A stretch of 64,000 nt of DNA, from positions 5,057,501-5,121,500 of the forward strand of contig JAYKKI010000090.1 in the NCBI GenBank assembly GCA_039881145.1. Reading direction: 5' to 3'. Shown piece after piece: positions 34,162 through 47,774 of this stretch. The stretch comes from Druceiella hillmani (lineage: Eukaryota; Arthropoda; Insecta; Lepidoptera; Hepialidae). The notes beneath the pieces are model-generated. The model did not search any database. It was not told where the DNA came from and was given only the letters and a program-made list of their open reading frames with translations. Each line of letters starts with the position of its first letter. Within the stretch, counting starts at the first letter, position 1. A program made the position numbers and the translations under genes.

Positions 34162-35883
34162 TATTACCATTGAAAATTTCTCTTAATATTTTTTGATACA
34201 GCATCTCTTTCGCGACCTTACTTCACCAGTCCGTGTGTTCGCTTATACCAAAAATCTAAAACAAATCAGAATGATGTTGTTCAGTATTATTTTAATGTAA
34301 AGTTAATCAAGTTAATTGTTATTAGCGAATTAAATATATACAAAGAAACAGAAATTAAAACAAAAAAGGGAGATACGGTATACCCTTACTTCATATAAAT
34401 ACAAAACGGGCATAGGTACAACTACACGCACACACACTCTTACTGCTGCAATCACAAATTGATGTCACAATTTAAAAGTAAAAATTAACCGAAAGAGACA
34501 AAGCGATGTATTGTGACTGTAGCGTGAGTGCATCAAGATATTACTGCAAAGTGACAATTTGCACCGAATGCATTGCTAGTAGTATAGCTTCTCACGGTGC
34601 GGCGCTTGAGCATGTTGCTGTCATTCAAACATGACGGCAATAAATTAAAATATTTTTTTGAAAACATATAACATTTTTTTGTAATTACGCATTAAAGTCT
34701 CCTTCTGACTCCATGTGTCCTGTTTTTGTTTTGTGGACGGTTAATGCTTGTGGTGAAAACATTGCATGGCATTTTTGGATCGATTTGACCAAAAACATTT
34801 TAATTTCAAGAACACCGCGTCAATGTAAACCGCCAGTCTGCGTACGACTGAATTGAACAAAATGCAACCAGGTTCGTTGGACCTGCTTTACACAGACCAC
34901 GCACCGTTAAAGCGTACCGTATATTTCCTTTTTTGTTATATACAACTTATTTGTTATATACGTGTGAAATAAATATTTTTAGAAAACGGAAACTTCTAAG
35001 CGCATTAATGTTCGTTACTAGAATGTCCCGAATGCTTCAGGTATCGTACAGTAATCTCTTATGTTTGTTGAATCGTAATTTTGCAAGTTAAATTAAATTA
35101 AGAAATCCTTCACATTAATTTGAAGAATTAAGATAAAAAATAACTCAAATATCTTAGTACAAAGAGTATAAAATTCTGAATACGAAAGACTAAAAAAAAT
35201 AGTAAAGGCTGTTACAGTCTATAAGAGTGGTAATAGATCAAGCTTTGAGTTTAGGCCCGTTTTTTCAATTAATTTCTGGGTTTTATAGTGTATTACACTT
35301 CAACAGAAAGCCCGTCTGAAACGTTTTTCCATGTCTTTAAAATGGAAAAATATTTATGCGGATTGAATAAAAATCAATTTTATAGTTTTGTGGAAATTTG
35401 TTTACGGCTTCTTTGTTAATTAATTATGAATTTCTTTGTGTAATCTTGATCACCGTATACGTTTGATATATCTATATACGTTTTTATTGTTTTATGTGAG
35501 TAACTTTATTTATCTATATCTAGCTTAGAGAAAAATCACCGTTCAGTCTATTGAATATAGCCGTCCTTGAAATGATCTAAGACTTAATTTCAAATAAAAT
35601 GTGATGAATTCAATTCTGAGGAAAAGGTTGAAATCCGAAATTGGAAAAACGATTTTCTATCATTAGCAGTCGGTGCAGTACGATGTGAAACGACATTTCT
35701 TATGACAAGACGATAGATATATTTTCCATTAGAATACTTATTAATATAAACAAAATATTTAAAATTTCGAGCATGAGTTAATTCGTGACTAAAATTTATA
35801 TTTTTTAATTATAATTCTTTATGGTTTTTATATTGATGTCTTCCTACAAACAGTTATTTTCTCATAGACAAATATAATAACGA
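34162..35883. other. Intergenic DNA with a less AT-rich stretch at 34.4-34.92 kb
   Basis: Parts of 34,420-34,920 have moderate G+C (CTTCTCACGGTGCGGCGCTT, CCGCGTCAATGTAAACCGCC) but stops in every frame. It could be conserved non-coding sequence or an old element. The rest is AT-rich and featureless. Confidence 0.45.
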
Positions 35884-36370
35884 CAAACAAACCAGAAAAA
35901 ACTGTAAATATACTTAATATCATAGGCACATTTTAATTTTGGAAGCTAAAAGTTGAGGATTTATTAAGACCCCGTTATATAAATTAATTTTCGGTGAAAC
36001 TAGAGTTTAAACTAACTTAATTAATTTAAAATTTTTCAGTTTCTCCTAGGCCAAGAGCATAATGACACGTATTTTAGTACTATGAGCTTAAGTTTGTACT
36101 ATGAGCTTAAAGATTCTATTTCGTCAAGATCTCCGTACTTATAAATTCATAAAAATATCTTAATTTCTAATATACCCTCGGAAAAACAAAAATAAAAAGA
36201 TAATTGTAAATATAATTTAAATCATACTAAATGCACATTTTACTTTGGGAGCTAAAACTAAGGGATGTATTAAATCTCTTGTGAAAAATAATGTTTAGTG
36301 CGATTAGAGCCATTCTAAGAATAACTTGCTTAGCTAATTTATTATTCCTACAGTTTCTCCTAGGACAAAT
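35884..36370. repeat. Tandem duplication, period about 300 bp
   Basis: The segment from about 35,900 (TGTAAATATACTTAATATCA...GCACATTTTA.TTTTGG.AGCTAAAA) to TTTCTCCTAGGCCAA (36,039) recurs from about 36,203 to TTTCTCCTAGGACAA (36,353). A 19-bp-period duplication (GTACTATGAGCTTAA) sits at 36,077-36,110. Family unknown. Confidence 0.75.
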
Positions 36371-39300
36371 GCACGTGGCTTAGCTTTACATTTCCGCTTT
36401 TCAAACTTTGAGCCTGTACTTGTGTGTAAAACCCTGAGGTTCACTTTGAATTCAGATTTCTTGTGGTTTGTTTCCGCTGCAGTACATTCAGCTTTATCTT
36501 ACTCCTTCGGTAACATCGCTATATTGTGCCAGTATTTGGTCATTAAAATATAAACTTTGCCTTCTCACAAGTTGAATATTTAAAATTTACAATGAATATG
36601 CTTTCATGTACGGGAATTGAAAAGTTCTTCTTTAAATAATTTATACTATCCCAATATGTAAAAAATTGATGCAGTATTTCATAAAATTTTACTGAGAAAA
36701 AATTGCCCTAGTTAAATTAACAAACTACAGGTTGTACTTTCCCTCGGAGTCTTTGCTGAGTTATTTTGAAGTGACCGGTCACATGAAGTCCTTAAAGAGT
36801 ATAGTTATAAAACATTTCTCCATCTGTATTAGCACGCCTTGAAGTACTTTTTTGATTAAAACTGATAATTATGTATTGTTATTAAATATATTATTATTCT
36901 GCAAGATCGTTAAAACGTTTTTGTGAATGTCAAACGCGACGTATATAGTCACGCGTAATAGTTGTAAAGCAATAGTTTATTAAACCTTTTTTAATATTTT
37001 GGACGGTCTTTTATCTACAGGTCTTTTATCTATTTACCCTAACCTTATTCAATTTTTCATCCCAAAATACATTTATTTTCAAATTCTACTTTTTATAGAA
37101 AAATAAGACACTGAAAACAAGGTGTCCTTTTACGGAACGAAATATCATTAACTAAATCAGATGACGACTCACAAAGTATTTTACATGACTTTTTTCGATA
37201 ATTTTCATTATAACTGTGATTTGCGATATTATTCATAAAAGAAAAAACTAAAACGAAAGTTATCTTGTAAAAAACTGTCTTTTAAATACTTCATTGTTCA
37301 TTGTTTTCTATTGTTTTTTCGTTTTGATATTAAATCATATTTTTTCCTCTTGGTTTGCGTAATCATCCTGTAAATTATTATCAGGCTACTAAATTACAAA
37401 ATGTGCATTATATCGCAAATAATTTTTTAAATAAACTTACGTCTAATTGAATAACTACGTTTTGACATAAAGTTTCTTTTTCTACAACAAACGATATACT
37501 AATTTAAATTTGGGTATCGACACAATAGCAAGAAAATTTGGAATACTCAAAATTTGCAGTAAAGTTATGTTTGTGAATTGCATTGCAAAATTATAATGAT
37601 GTAAACATAAGCGACAGGAATGCACACTCGTGTGGGTAGAGAGTGAACAGCGATGTATTCTCGCTAGTAACGTGCCTATCAGTCATTACTGGAGCGTTAA
37701 TTAATTCTTGTCGAACCGATATTACGTGCAGCTGATGAAATTGTGTGACTTGATGCATTAGAGAATATAATGCGGTCGTCCCATATGTTATGATAATTAT
37801 TCTGTTAATCATTTGAATGGAAATTTCTCTATAGTTTAATTACTTATTTTAAGATCAACTTCCATATTGTTTAAATGAATGTTTCTGTAAGGCATTTCCA
37901 TTGTACTACATAATTGATGTGAATCTTAATTTCAGGGGAGTAATTTACTTATAATTTACATTGAAAGTGTTGCATGTTTTTATAAGTTTAGTTTAACAAC
38001 ACCGGTAACCAATTCTCAAGTACAATAATTAGGTTAATTCTGAAATAATAGTTATTTTTAGACTATGATGCGGAATTCTAAGTTTAACATTAATTATGAC
38101 AGTAAAATCGCAACTCCACAAATATTACTCCGTGTGTATGGATTATATAATAGTATATAAAGTAAACAACGTTTTAGTTACATAAAATAACGTGAACTAA
38201 AGCACACGATCATATATATTATGTCATGTCCACAGCCGTTGTAATAGGCATCCGTTCAGGCTTCGTACGGAAACAACTCTGCCTATGTTAAAATACAGAC
38301 AATTTTTGCTCGTAGAATATTAAAAAACTAGGTGTTAACACTATGTAAAAATAATAAAGGGTATTACCAAAGAGTATATTATATAAATTAAAAAAAATTA
38401 GCGATTTTACCAGAAAATGAGTGCCAAAAACTCGATTACCAGTGATACTACATAGTGATTTACATGGTCAAAATTTATATTTTTCAAATCGTGTTGTACC
38501 CAAAACTGATTCAACAATAATCAGAAACTGAAACAATGTATTCAGTGATTAGATTATGTAAATATATGAATGTATATGACATTACTTTGTAGAAGAACGA
38601 AGGTAAATTTTATTGATATATCGATGCTGACAGCTATATCCGCAGTCTTGAATATCGTGCTGATAGTTTAATAAACACAAGCCGTAATTTACAAGTAATT
38701 TGACAAACGAATTTTAGCAGCGGCTTATAGTATAATGTACTCTAATTACGTAGAATATGATGTCAGTAGAATACTCGTGCTTTCGTTTTCTGCAGTCATC
38801 GAGTTGAGAATTAGAAAACATAACGTATGTGTATGCTTGCTATTGTGCGCACATACATATAAGTCCGGGCTTGCGTGTGTAATTGAGTGCGTGTGTGTGT
38901 GAGGTTATTCACGCGTGCGCTCATTTGTGCGTGAATTATTGTATTTCAAAAGACTTATTAAATCTACACATATAGATGTTTATTTACTATTTGCTGGCCA
39001 TAAAAAGTCTTATTATTTATTTTGAGAGAACATATACTGATATAGAACATATATGACATAGAACATATATTGATAACGCGCATGGTCTATATATATGTTA
39101 TAATTATAACTAAAATGGTCATTTGTTTTGTATTAATAAAATTAAATCGAAATAGCAATGATATTATTATTATTCCAGTTATATTTCAGATTTCATCCGT
39201 TGGTCAGGCCAGCTAGAAAGACTGTGTACAATAATGTTATCTTCTACATGTGATTTTATTGACGCAGTAGTAGTTAGTTACGGCATTGATCGTCTTCAGT

Positions 39301-41280
39301 TTCTAACAATATAAAGGAAAAATAAGAGTATAAACGTAGGGGAATTATTTTTAGACTCATTTAAATATTTCATACTATGAACCTAAGGAAATTACAAACG
39401 ACTGAAACCTGCTCTCTTGTGACCCCCATGAAAACAGATCTCACTCATATGAAAATACTAGTTATTAAAAATCACGAAAATACTAATTACTAATTATACC
39501 ACGTTTCCCCGTGACACTTATTCCTTTCTCACAATCATATATGCGATGTCATGTTGAACTCCGAAACTAGTAAATTTTGCATCAGTTCCCCAAAATGACC
39601 TGCCTGATGAGGCGCGAAATTATCTAACTAAAATTAAATTTATGTATAATAGTTTACTTTCAAAACATTTTGTTTATATTTGTGTTTTTTTGAAAAAAAA
39701 AGACTTTTTATTTAATACTTTAGTTAACTAAGCAATCATTAGTAGTTTTTTTTATTTCGACCATAAAAATTGTAAGAAGAAATTATTAGAAAGTGTCGGG
39801 ATCTCACATGACAAACTTTTATTCTGATCATCTTTATTTTCTCGCTTTCAAAATTTTAGCGACTTAGAACTTTACGAGTATGCCCGAGGACAGACTCTAG
39901 TACTTCACCAATTCGTTATTAGATAAGCGACGAAATAAAGATATACACGTACTTTTTCAATTATTGAGAATATTAAGTTAAAAAATTAAGTTTTTTTATT
40001 AAGCTCAACTAGAAGTACCTAAATAATATAATATAATCGGCCAAAACGTTACCGTAAACAAAATTACTAATGTATTTAGTTGAAGCGAATCAACACGTTA
40101 CGAATGTTCAATTGATAAAATTTGAATTTTATTACGGCACATCTAACAAGCAATAATTTAGCAGTATATTCTCCAGCTAAGAATCTCATTTAATATATAG
40201 GAAAATTTGAAAAACAATATTTTTTTTTAATTAATTAGAACTTTATTTAACGTTTAAGTTTAAATTTTTTTTGGTTACAAATTTTCTTTAAAGTTATTTC
40301 TGTTAACTTGCAACAATAATGTCAAGACATAAATACGGTAGAATAAAAACAAAATCTTACTTTATGCGTTATTCGACAAGCTGCTGGCCGGATTGTTACG
40401 TAATTGAAATTTAAATGATTATTTTTAAAGTAATTAATTGAAATTAAAATTTATATATTCAATCATAACACCATGTAAGATATTTAACTTCTTAGTGATT
40501 ACAAAGATAATGTGAAAGATGCAATATTTTGAAAAATTACTACATAAGTTTCACATTCTTTAATTTTCTTTTGACATTTTAATTAAGTTATACTTCGCTT
40601 AATGTCACTAAATGTGAATATTAATTTTGTAAATTCCTCATTATATGGAGTTCTCTAAATCACAACTGTTCTTTTAAACGCATGAAAATTAATGAAGATA
40701 CAACTAATGTGAAGAAAACGATGATTCACGAAGAAAAGTTTATGAAAACCCTGCAACAGAATATCAGAAGAATAAGAAATATTGCAGGATAGTAATAATA
40801 AATAGTAATAATAAGCAACAAATTTTCTACTATATGCGACGTATGTACCTTTCCATTCTGAACATGTCAATTTTTTCTAATACATTCAACGTATTTTCAA
40901 GCTAAATAAAATTTTGACAAAATTGTTTTATACATTCGATGTTTTCAATGTATTTCATGTCGTACCTTATATATTCATATATACATAGAAAATATCTAAC
41001 AACATTTAAATTAACTCACAAATAAAGCAACTAAAATTCACACATTGGATAAACAATAAATAAAATAATAAAAATATCAGTTTTAGTCCTCCTAATTTTG
41101 AGGTAAAGCGACAATGTTTAAAGAACCTAAATTTTATAAATAGAGACAACGGCAGTAGACAACGGATATTTTCACACTACGACTTTTGAAAGCATATGTG
41201 GATATTGAATTTCTGATAGCGAATTATTTGTAATTGGAAACGGTCCTGCGAATAAATATCAGTAAAAGGGCTTATAAAAA
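36371..41280. other. AT-rich intergenic DNA, no gene seen
   Basis: I read this 4.9-kb stretch on both strands without a supportable gene or element. A GT/GC-rich microsatellite-like patch (GTGTGTGTGT, CGCGTGCGC) lies near 38,880-38,930, and short AACATATA-type direct repeats near 39,030-39,075. Confidence 0.5.
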
Positions 41281-41580
41281 GTATTAACCTTCGTCAACGC
41301 TACGCCTGTCTCCCCACACTTTCCGCAACTGATAGCAAAGTCGAGGCATCACATCTTGCAACATCAGCTTTACGCAAGCTACACGCTTTCATTCCAATTT
41401 AAACTTTGCAGCTGCTCGGACAACAGACGGACGAACTTTGCGATAAGCTCACCCTGCTGTCGGGATAATAAATCTAGACAGGTGGGCGGGCGTGAGATTT
41501 TATCGGGCGGGCAAAACTTTTATATTGCGTTATTTGTTAGCGCCAACTTAGAACTTTCACTTTAGTGTTGTCCTCACGTC
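41281..41580. other. GC-rich island, candidate conserved non-coding or old exon
   Basis: Higher G+C with a purine/pyrimidine-mixed, non-repetitive character (AGGTGGGCGGGCGTGAG, CACCCTGCTGTCGGG, TAGCGCCAACTTAG). The plus strand is open for 69 codons from 41,356, but the translation (MQHQLYASYTLSF...) has no recognisable domain. No promoter or splice signals decide its nature. Confidence 0.35.
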
Positions 41581-43914
41581 CCATGGGGGAAAACGTATTT
41601 TCAAACAAAACTTTATACTTTCTCATCTCAAATTTGTGTCAGAGCGGTTTGAACTTAATAAGAAACTACATAAGTCAATATCAATACATCGCAATTGTGG
41701 GAGAGATTTTAAACATAATAATCTGAAAATAGTTGCCATTCTAAAGTTGTTACTTCAATAATGGCTTTTATCACAAAGTTACGAAAAAGTTTTATTTTAT
41801 AAGTTATAACATGTTCCATTCCGTTAAGATATCTTCTATACACAACACTTAGCGTAGTGTACTTATTTATTAAACTTCACTGCGACTAAAAACCTAAAAA
41901 TACAATTGAGAGTTTTTTATTGCAAGATTGTTTCCTAAAAAAATCGTAACACAAAAATAATTGTAAAACAGCTTGATAGTGATACTTTTGATTTTCATGT
42001 TATTTAATTAATGCGATTTTACCCTACTTTTAAAGGTTGTGGGCATATTTTGTGGAAGTTAATAACGTGATTCATTTCCAACTTAAATAATATTTTTCCT
42101 ATGCCATTTAAATTAAAAACCACGTGACCTGTATCTAGTAAATTAAAATTGATACTCGAACAATAATTTAGCTGACTTCAACGGTTGAACTGGAATTTAA
42201 ATATTATGTTATTGGTACTTACACTAACAGTAATTTTAGAATAATAACTAGGAAATAATTTTAAAAATTTAAATTTTTTTATTGATTCTAAAGAGCAGCA
42301 GAAACAGATGGATTGCAATGATGGGTTTGAGTTTAAAATCTACCCCCACGTTAATAACAGAAAACGCTATTACCTTCATTTATGTTGTTAAAAGAACCTC
42401 AGAATCATCAAGAACAAATGGTTATTATCTCAATACGTATATTTTTTTTGAAAAATATATAACAACGACTCAAAAGTGCATGTAGCATTAAAAGTAACGA
42501 TTGCTACCGCTTCTTGGAGAATGTATTTAAAATGTTGGTTTACTTATTAACGTTGATTCAAAAGAGAAAAGGTATTAAGATCACTAAGATATGACTGGTG
42601 TTAAATAATAATAATGTGATGAATGATTTCTTGATTTCATTGATCTCAAACACTAATTCTGGAAGTATACAATTTTGATAAAATTTCACTAAATGTAATT
42701 TCATGTTATCTTTCCGGAAGTGGTCATCCTTCGTAATAAATCCATTTTTCGATTTTTTAGTACCAGTCTAGACCGGAAAAATGCAGACGTCGTGATATCA
42801 AAACTGAACTTGTATTTGATAATACTACAAATGCTTTTTATTGATATTAATTTTGCCACAGTCATATTTCCAAAACCCATTTCTCTTCATTTTATTCATT
42901 TTGGGTGTAATTGAAGTGAAATTGCAGAAAATGGGTACTTAATTTCCACAATACTGTCTGAGTACTGGCTGTCTGGTGTAGCTCCCACAAAAGAACATTC
43001 ATTATCAATGAATAACCCGCATTTTTCAATGTTGCTAATTCTCTGAATGCAGTATATTCACTGTTTTTTCCATATGTTATTGTTGGCACATTTTATTTTT
43101 GGTTCAAATCATTCCCGTATAAAATCTGTTTAACTAATGAGGCGCAATACTTATTCACACGTATTTTGCACACTTGGTTAAACCAAGAAGCTCTTAATAG
43201 CATCCACCTACGATCTAACCAAATGCTTCTTCGTGTACTCCATTAATCATATCTGGTTTCTGACAGCTCTTACCATGGTAAGAATCTTTTGATAAGAGCT
43301 TGGTTTTATTATTCCTTTAAAATTTCAAACATCATTGTGACTTCCACGAAATGCTTCTAATTTCTTTATTTCAGAACAAGCGTATATTTTGAAAATAAAT
43401 TTATGTACAAACAATTTAAAATAACCTTAATCAAAATAAACTACGGCAGCTGCACATCAGCTATTATAAGAAACTCGGAGAAAGGTTAACTCTTTTTCGT
43501 CCTATATGTTTGGCAATGCACGAATTAAAGCGTCCGTTAAATTATTCGTTTAGTATAAACTATAAGAATGTAAACTAATTTCTAACTATTAACTAGTAAC
43601 TAAATACTTACTAATAAGCACATTCGCGATATGAAAATAAGACGAATAGTTGAAATGATGGCCAAATATGTGATAGAGCTCATCAATAATATCTCTTATA
43701 TAATCAAGTTGTTCAACAAACGGCGTATTTTAACTTTATCTATGTTTCATGGACGAAAGCGAAAGAATCTCTACATTAAATAAAAATAAAAGCGGATGGC
43801 AAACCCATGGCGATCACACTCAGGACAAAGCGCTGTAGCCTTAGATTTTTATGTGTAACATGGCATAAAAATATGCACTTATAAAATTTTGACAACATAG
43901 GACGATGGTACTTC
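41581..43914. other. AT-rich intergenic DNA, no gene seen
   Basis: Several short open frames near 42.3, 42.7 and 43.0 kb have low-complexity, AT-driven translations. A perfect 14-bp palindrome CTTACCATGGTAAG lies near 43,269. Confidence 0.55.
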
Positions 43915-44280
43915 TTCACCTTGATCAAATTTCATCTTAGAATAAGCTGTAACTTTTCAAAAACAAATAAATTACAAATGCTGCAATAAATTATAATTTC
44001 CATTAAAAGAAATAATATTTTTATTGAAGAATTTTAGAAGTTAAAGGGGAGTGGAAACCCCTTGACAATGAATTTAATAGGAAATAATTCGAAACTAAAA
44101 TATAAAAATTATGTAGTGAACACTTAATAGGATAGACACACATTTATTTTCATTTCATCGTTTTCATTATGGGTTCGTTGAAAAATATTATTTTTTTATA
44201 TTATTTCAAATTTATTACAATGTCATTAGCCTATTTACCAAGTTTCATCTCAACAATGCTTACATGTGTATAACCAAGTT
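43915..44280 (+). repeat. Second copy of the 5.8-kb dispersed repeat
   Basis: Aligns by eye with 5,835-6,180 in the same orientation: TTCACCTTGATCAAATTTCA, TCTTAGAATAA, TATAATTTCCATT, GAAGAATTTTAGAAG and ACCAAGTTTCATCTCAACAA. The last motif is duplicated (44,238 and 44,273). Family unknown, arthropod-type. Confidence 0.6.
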
Positions 44281-46108
44281 TCTTCTTAACAACTGCTTAC
44301 ATCTGTGTGTGTATCAATACCTGCTTAGCCATGCATAAAAAATAACATCTAAGTAATCAGGTGGTATGATGAAACTATAAATGTTCATGTCTGAGGTAAA
44401 AAATGTGTGATTTTTTTCACTAACAATTCCAATAGCTCTACATAACACAGGAAAAAATTCTCCCAGGTACCATAAATTCTGCTTCGTTTCTCTTTCAAGC
44501 ACAAACTCTTTTCCCAGCGGACCCATAATGCCTCGATATATTTAAGTCTTCATGCGGTAAGGACGAGCCTATTTATATATGACATAAATATAAAGTTATG
44601 AATGTTATTTGTATACATATTTATATACTTGTTGGTATTCAAAATAATTTTATGTTTCAATACTTTTCAAGACAAATTTTCCAAAAGGTTTTCGCTATTT
44701 ATTAGAATACATAATTATAATTAGTTAAAACATTTCAGTAGACTAAACATATTCAGCTGACTGTGCTTTGATATTTTGTATGCGCAATTTAAAACGTACT
44801 TATATCGTTTTTTATAAGTATACTTCCACACTTAACCACTGATCACGCCCATTTCGAACTTTTTTTTCGGGTGGGAAACTTTACTGCGTGATTTAAATAC
44901 GCGTATCTCAATCTATTGATATACATCGGTATACTAACATTGTGTAATTACTACGCGTCGAATAGTCAGATACTCTGTTGTTATTAAAATAATGTACTAT
45001 AAATTAAATTTTTAAAACATTATATTCGCATATTTTCTAATTCTGTTAACTTATTACACAAAGAAATACCCAAAAAAATATACAGACTATAACTTCAATA
45101 ATGATCTAATGCGTTCCATCACTTACCCTATTTTCAACATTACAGTGCAGGCAAAGTATATTGTTTTATTTTGTATGTATATCTGGAGTTGGTTCGTATC
45201 TGTATAATTAATTTTTCTTATTTAAATTCCGCAAAAATTAATATAATATGTACATTATTTTCAAAAAAGATTTAGGTCATTTTCATTCACTATTTCTTAA
45301 AATATTATTTAAAAAAAATTGAAAACATCTAACAGTTTAAACTTAGCTTTCCTGCAAAAATATTTTTATGTAACCGAGTTCTTTTAATGGATTACATTTA
45401 TTATCAATATAACTAATGATAATAGAATATAATTATATGTTATCCTTTTTAATTGAAGGGAAAATAATAACGATCTCATAAATACATATTTATTTCGGAA
45501 ATGATTTATTCTTTTAGTTTACTTTTCCTGTCATTTTTAATTTCTTTTCAGAAACGAAATTTTCTTTTCAATAACATTCTCAAGATTTTTTGCGGTTCCG
45601 TCGGTCGAGCGGTGTCTGTAGTGATGTGTCATGTCTAAAAACGTGAAAATATCACATTGCAGTTTCCAGGTCATCACGATTTAAGTACTGACTGGTCCTT
45701 GCCTTGAATTCAAAATATTTTAATTGAATCTACAATTTACGCAAAAAGCACAAGAAAGGATTTTACCTTTATAATGTTATAAACTTTTGCTTACGAAATA
45801 ATAATATTTGTCCTCTAAAAAAACTTTTCATAGAAATAAGAGTAACTTTAAATTAGCTCGAGCTTTTAGCCGACAGAATTTTGATATTTTCTATAAATAA
45901 GTTTTAAACCTCGATTACTACACTACTTATAACAGGAAGACTAATAATCAAATATTCAAATGGAATATATGCTAACCTCATTTTCAATAAATTATTTATT
46001 GAATAGAATTACAAAACTAAACAACAGTGGCAATTCTTAAAATTTGTATTTTAAATTAAAAGCAAATAAGTAAGTAATGATTTCGAAATTCAGCCTGGAT
46101 GGCTGCGG
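44281..46108. other. AT-rich intergenic DNA, no supported gene
   Basis: A 70-codon minus frame ending at 44,314 (MGPLGKEFVLERETKQNLW...) is less biased than most but has no recognisable motif and directly abuts the dispersed repeat. Nothing else was found. Confidence 0.5.
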
Positions 46109-47010
46109 ATTTTATTTTTTAGGAATTGTACCATCTAAGTGACATACATTTCTAGCAATACACTCCAAGCAAAACACTCCACTCAAACGAGTTTCCATAT
46201 GGCAAGGTACGCGCGAAGAAAGCACTGGATCATTTGCGATGATTTCAGGGTAGAAATTACCTTGTATGGCTTGTATGATGCGGAGATTATTGCTACATAC
46301 TTTAAATTTAAGGTACCTCATAACAAAAAATTGCAGTGTTAAATCTAGCAATCGAGGTGGCCAGGAATTGTTCCCGTAGTTGCTGATAAATTTTCTGTGA
46401 AAGATTTCCTCAGTTTGCTCATAAAGCTTGTAGTAGAGTTGCTCCATTTTGTTTAAACTGCATCCTCCGCGAAGCGCTTGCAATTTTGATATCAAAAAAC
46501 TTATCAATCACGCGAGAGTAAATCTAGAAGTGACAGTTTCTGTTAAATAAGGACCTACAATTCTTTGAGTTGAAATTCCTCATCAAAATGTCGTTTTAGG
46601 ACAATGTAAACCTTTTTGATAGCATTCTCTTGAATTGCAAGAATTTCAGTAATGCATATTTTGTTTATTCATATGGTCCTCGGTATGAAAATGTGCCTCA
46701 CACTAAACAGTATATTGCCAAGTATTTTTGAGGTCTGAAAACTTTCCAACATAGTCCTGGTGTACGCCTCTCTAAAAGAATAATCATAGTTATTTAGTTT
46801 TGTACAATTTGCATTTTATAGAAATGATATTTAAGTATATTTTTCAAAATTATACGCACTGTAAGTTTTTTGATGCCTTTAGAGACTACAATCTTCTTTA
46901 CATTTTTTTGGATTTGCTATAATTTTTTGTCGCACCTGAGTCGCAAGTACCGGTGTTGCTGCTGACGTTGATGGTCCGGGGGACGGTCTTTGAACTATTA
47001 TCCCGTGTTG
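46109..47010 (-). pseudogene. Decayed Tc1/mariner-superfamily transposase
   Basis: An open segment of 131 codons (46,507-46,112) contains SWPPRLLDLTLQFFVMRYLK at residues 48-67, matching the WPPRSPDLTPxDFFLWGYLK signature around the last catalytic acidic residue in insect DDE_3-type (Tc1/mariner) transposases. It ends VCHLDGTIPKK, a typical C-terminal shape for them. Just upstream, in another frame, QFKQNGATLLQ corresponds to the QQDGAPPH segment, with the catalytic aspartate read as asparagine. Further upstream (about 46,990-46,890) VRQKIIANPKK resembles the N-terminal helix-turn-helix linker. At least two frameshifts and several stops lie between. No terminal repeats were recognised. The open 131-codon segment is a survivor of decay and not an active gene. 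Confidence 0.7.
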
Positions 47011-47582
47011 CCTAAACCTCTGTATCAATGACTAAATTAGTTTTGTGCTCGAATTGTCATTTAAATAACGAATATGAAAGCGGATGCAAAAAGTTCTACG
47101 CGTTCACAACAATAATAAGCTACACTTTAGAAATTGCCCGAGCCGAAACGCGCGGTGATCTTCTGTCCAATGACTCATGGCTATAGACTCATTCGCAATA
47201 ATCACGTGTCAAACAATACCCTTATCGTGCTCCTGTCCACAGTAGCAATAGTATAAAGATACAAAGTTTCTACTGGAAACCTTTATTATCATTCTCAAAC
47301 ATCGCAACTCAATAATTTTGTAGGTCCCGTTCATTCCAATCAATGTATCTATTATTTCTATTTAAGGATACATTACTCCAGCAACTGCGCGCGTCACATT
47401 TTGTATTTTAATATTGTTATATTAAATGATCAATTTAATCGCGAAGTGAATACTTAATACTCTGGTATTTAAGAAACATTTACCTTAAAATGGTTTACAG
47501 CGTCGAGCTATAATGTAAGCATTTAAATTGAATTTATTTGATTTATTTATCGAATATATTTGGCGTTCACTTTGTACAAATT
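47011..47582. other. Intergenic DNA, no gene seen
   Basis: A moderately GC-rich patch at 47,130-47,400 has no recognisable frame. It may include the 5' part of the transposon behind the 46-kb pseudogene. Confidence 0.5.
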
Positions 47583-47641
47583 CATTATTCACAATTAAAT
47601 AAAACTACGTAATGTAGTATTATTTCTACTTATTTTAATTT

Positions 47642-47700
47642 CTTTACCACGACCTAGGTTTCGTTGTATTACAACATCTTCAGGTGGGATATTAGGAAAG
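47642..47700 (-). ncRNA. Hammerhead-like ribozyme, best-preserved copy
   Basis: On the minus strand: CTTT...CCCAC, box CTGAAGA, T, stem GTTGT-AAT-ACAAC, box GAAA, CCTAGG, TC, GTGG, T, AAAG. CCAC pairs with GTGG and CTTT with AAAG (stem I), GTTGT with ACAAC (stem II), and CC with GG closes a minimal stem III before the expected cleavage site after TC. Very short stem III is known for hammerheads in Penelope-like retroelements. One extra T between CTGAAGA and stem II departs from the textbook core, so activity is unproven. Confidence 0.6.
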
Positions 47701-47715
47701 ATTCTTAAAGATTAT

Positions 47716-47774
47716 CTTTGCTAATATTCCTCCTGAAGATGTTGTAATACAACGAAACCTAAGTCGTGGTAAAG
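47716..47774 (+). ncRNA. Hammerhead-like ribozyme, opposing copy, weakened
   Basis: Same layout on the plus strand with intact CTGAAGA, stem II and GAAA, but stem I has CCTC opposite GTGG and stem III reads CCTAAG. Probably inactive. Confidence 0.5.

Noticed and set aside
44314..44526. 70-codon minus-strand frame (MGPLGKEFVLERETK...)
   Set aside because: Composition is better than most, but there is no motif, no second copy and no gene signals.
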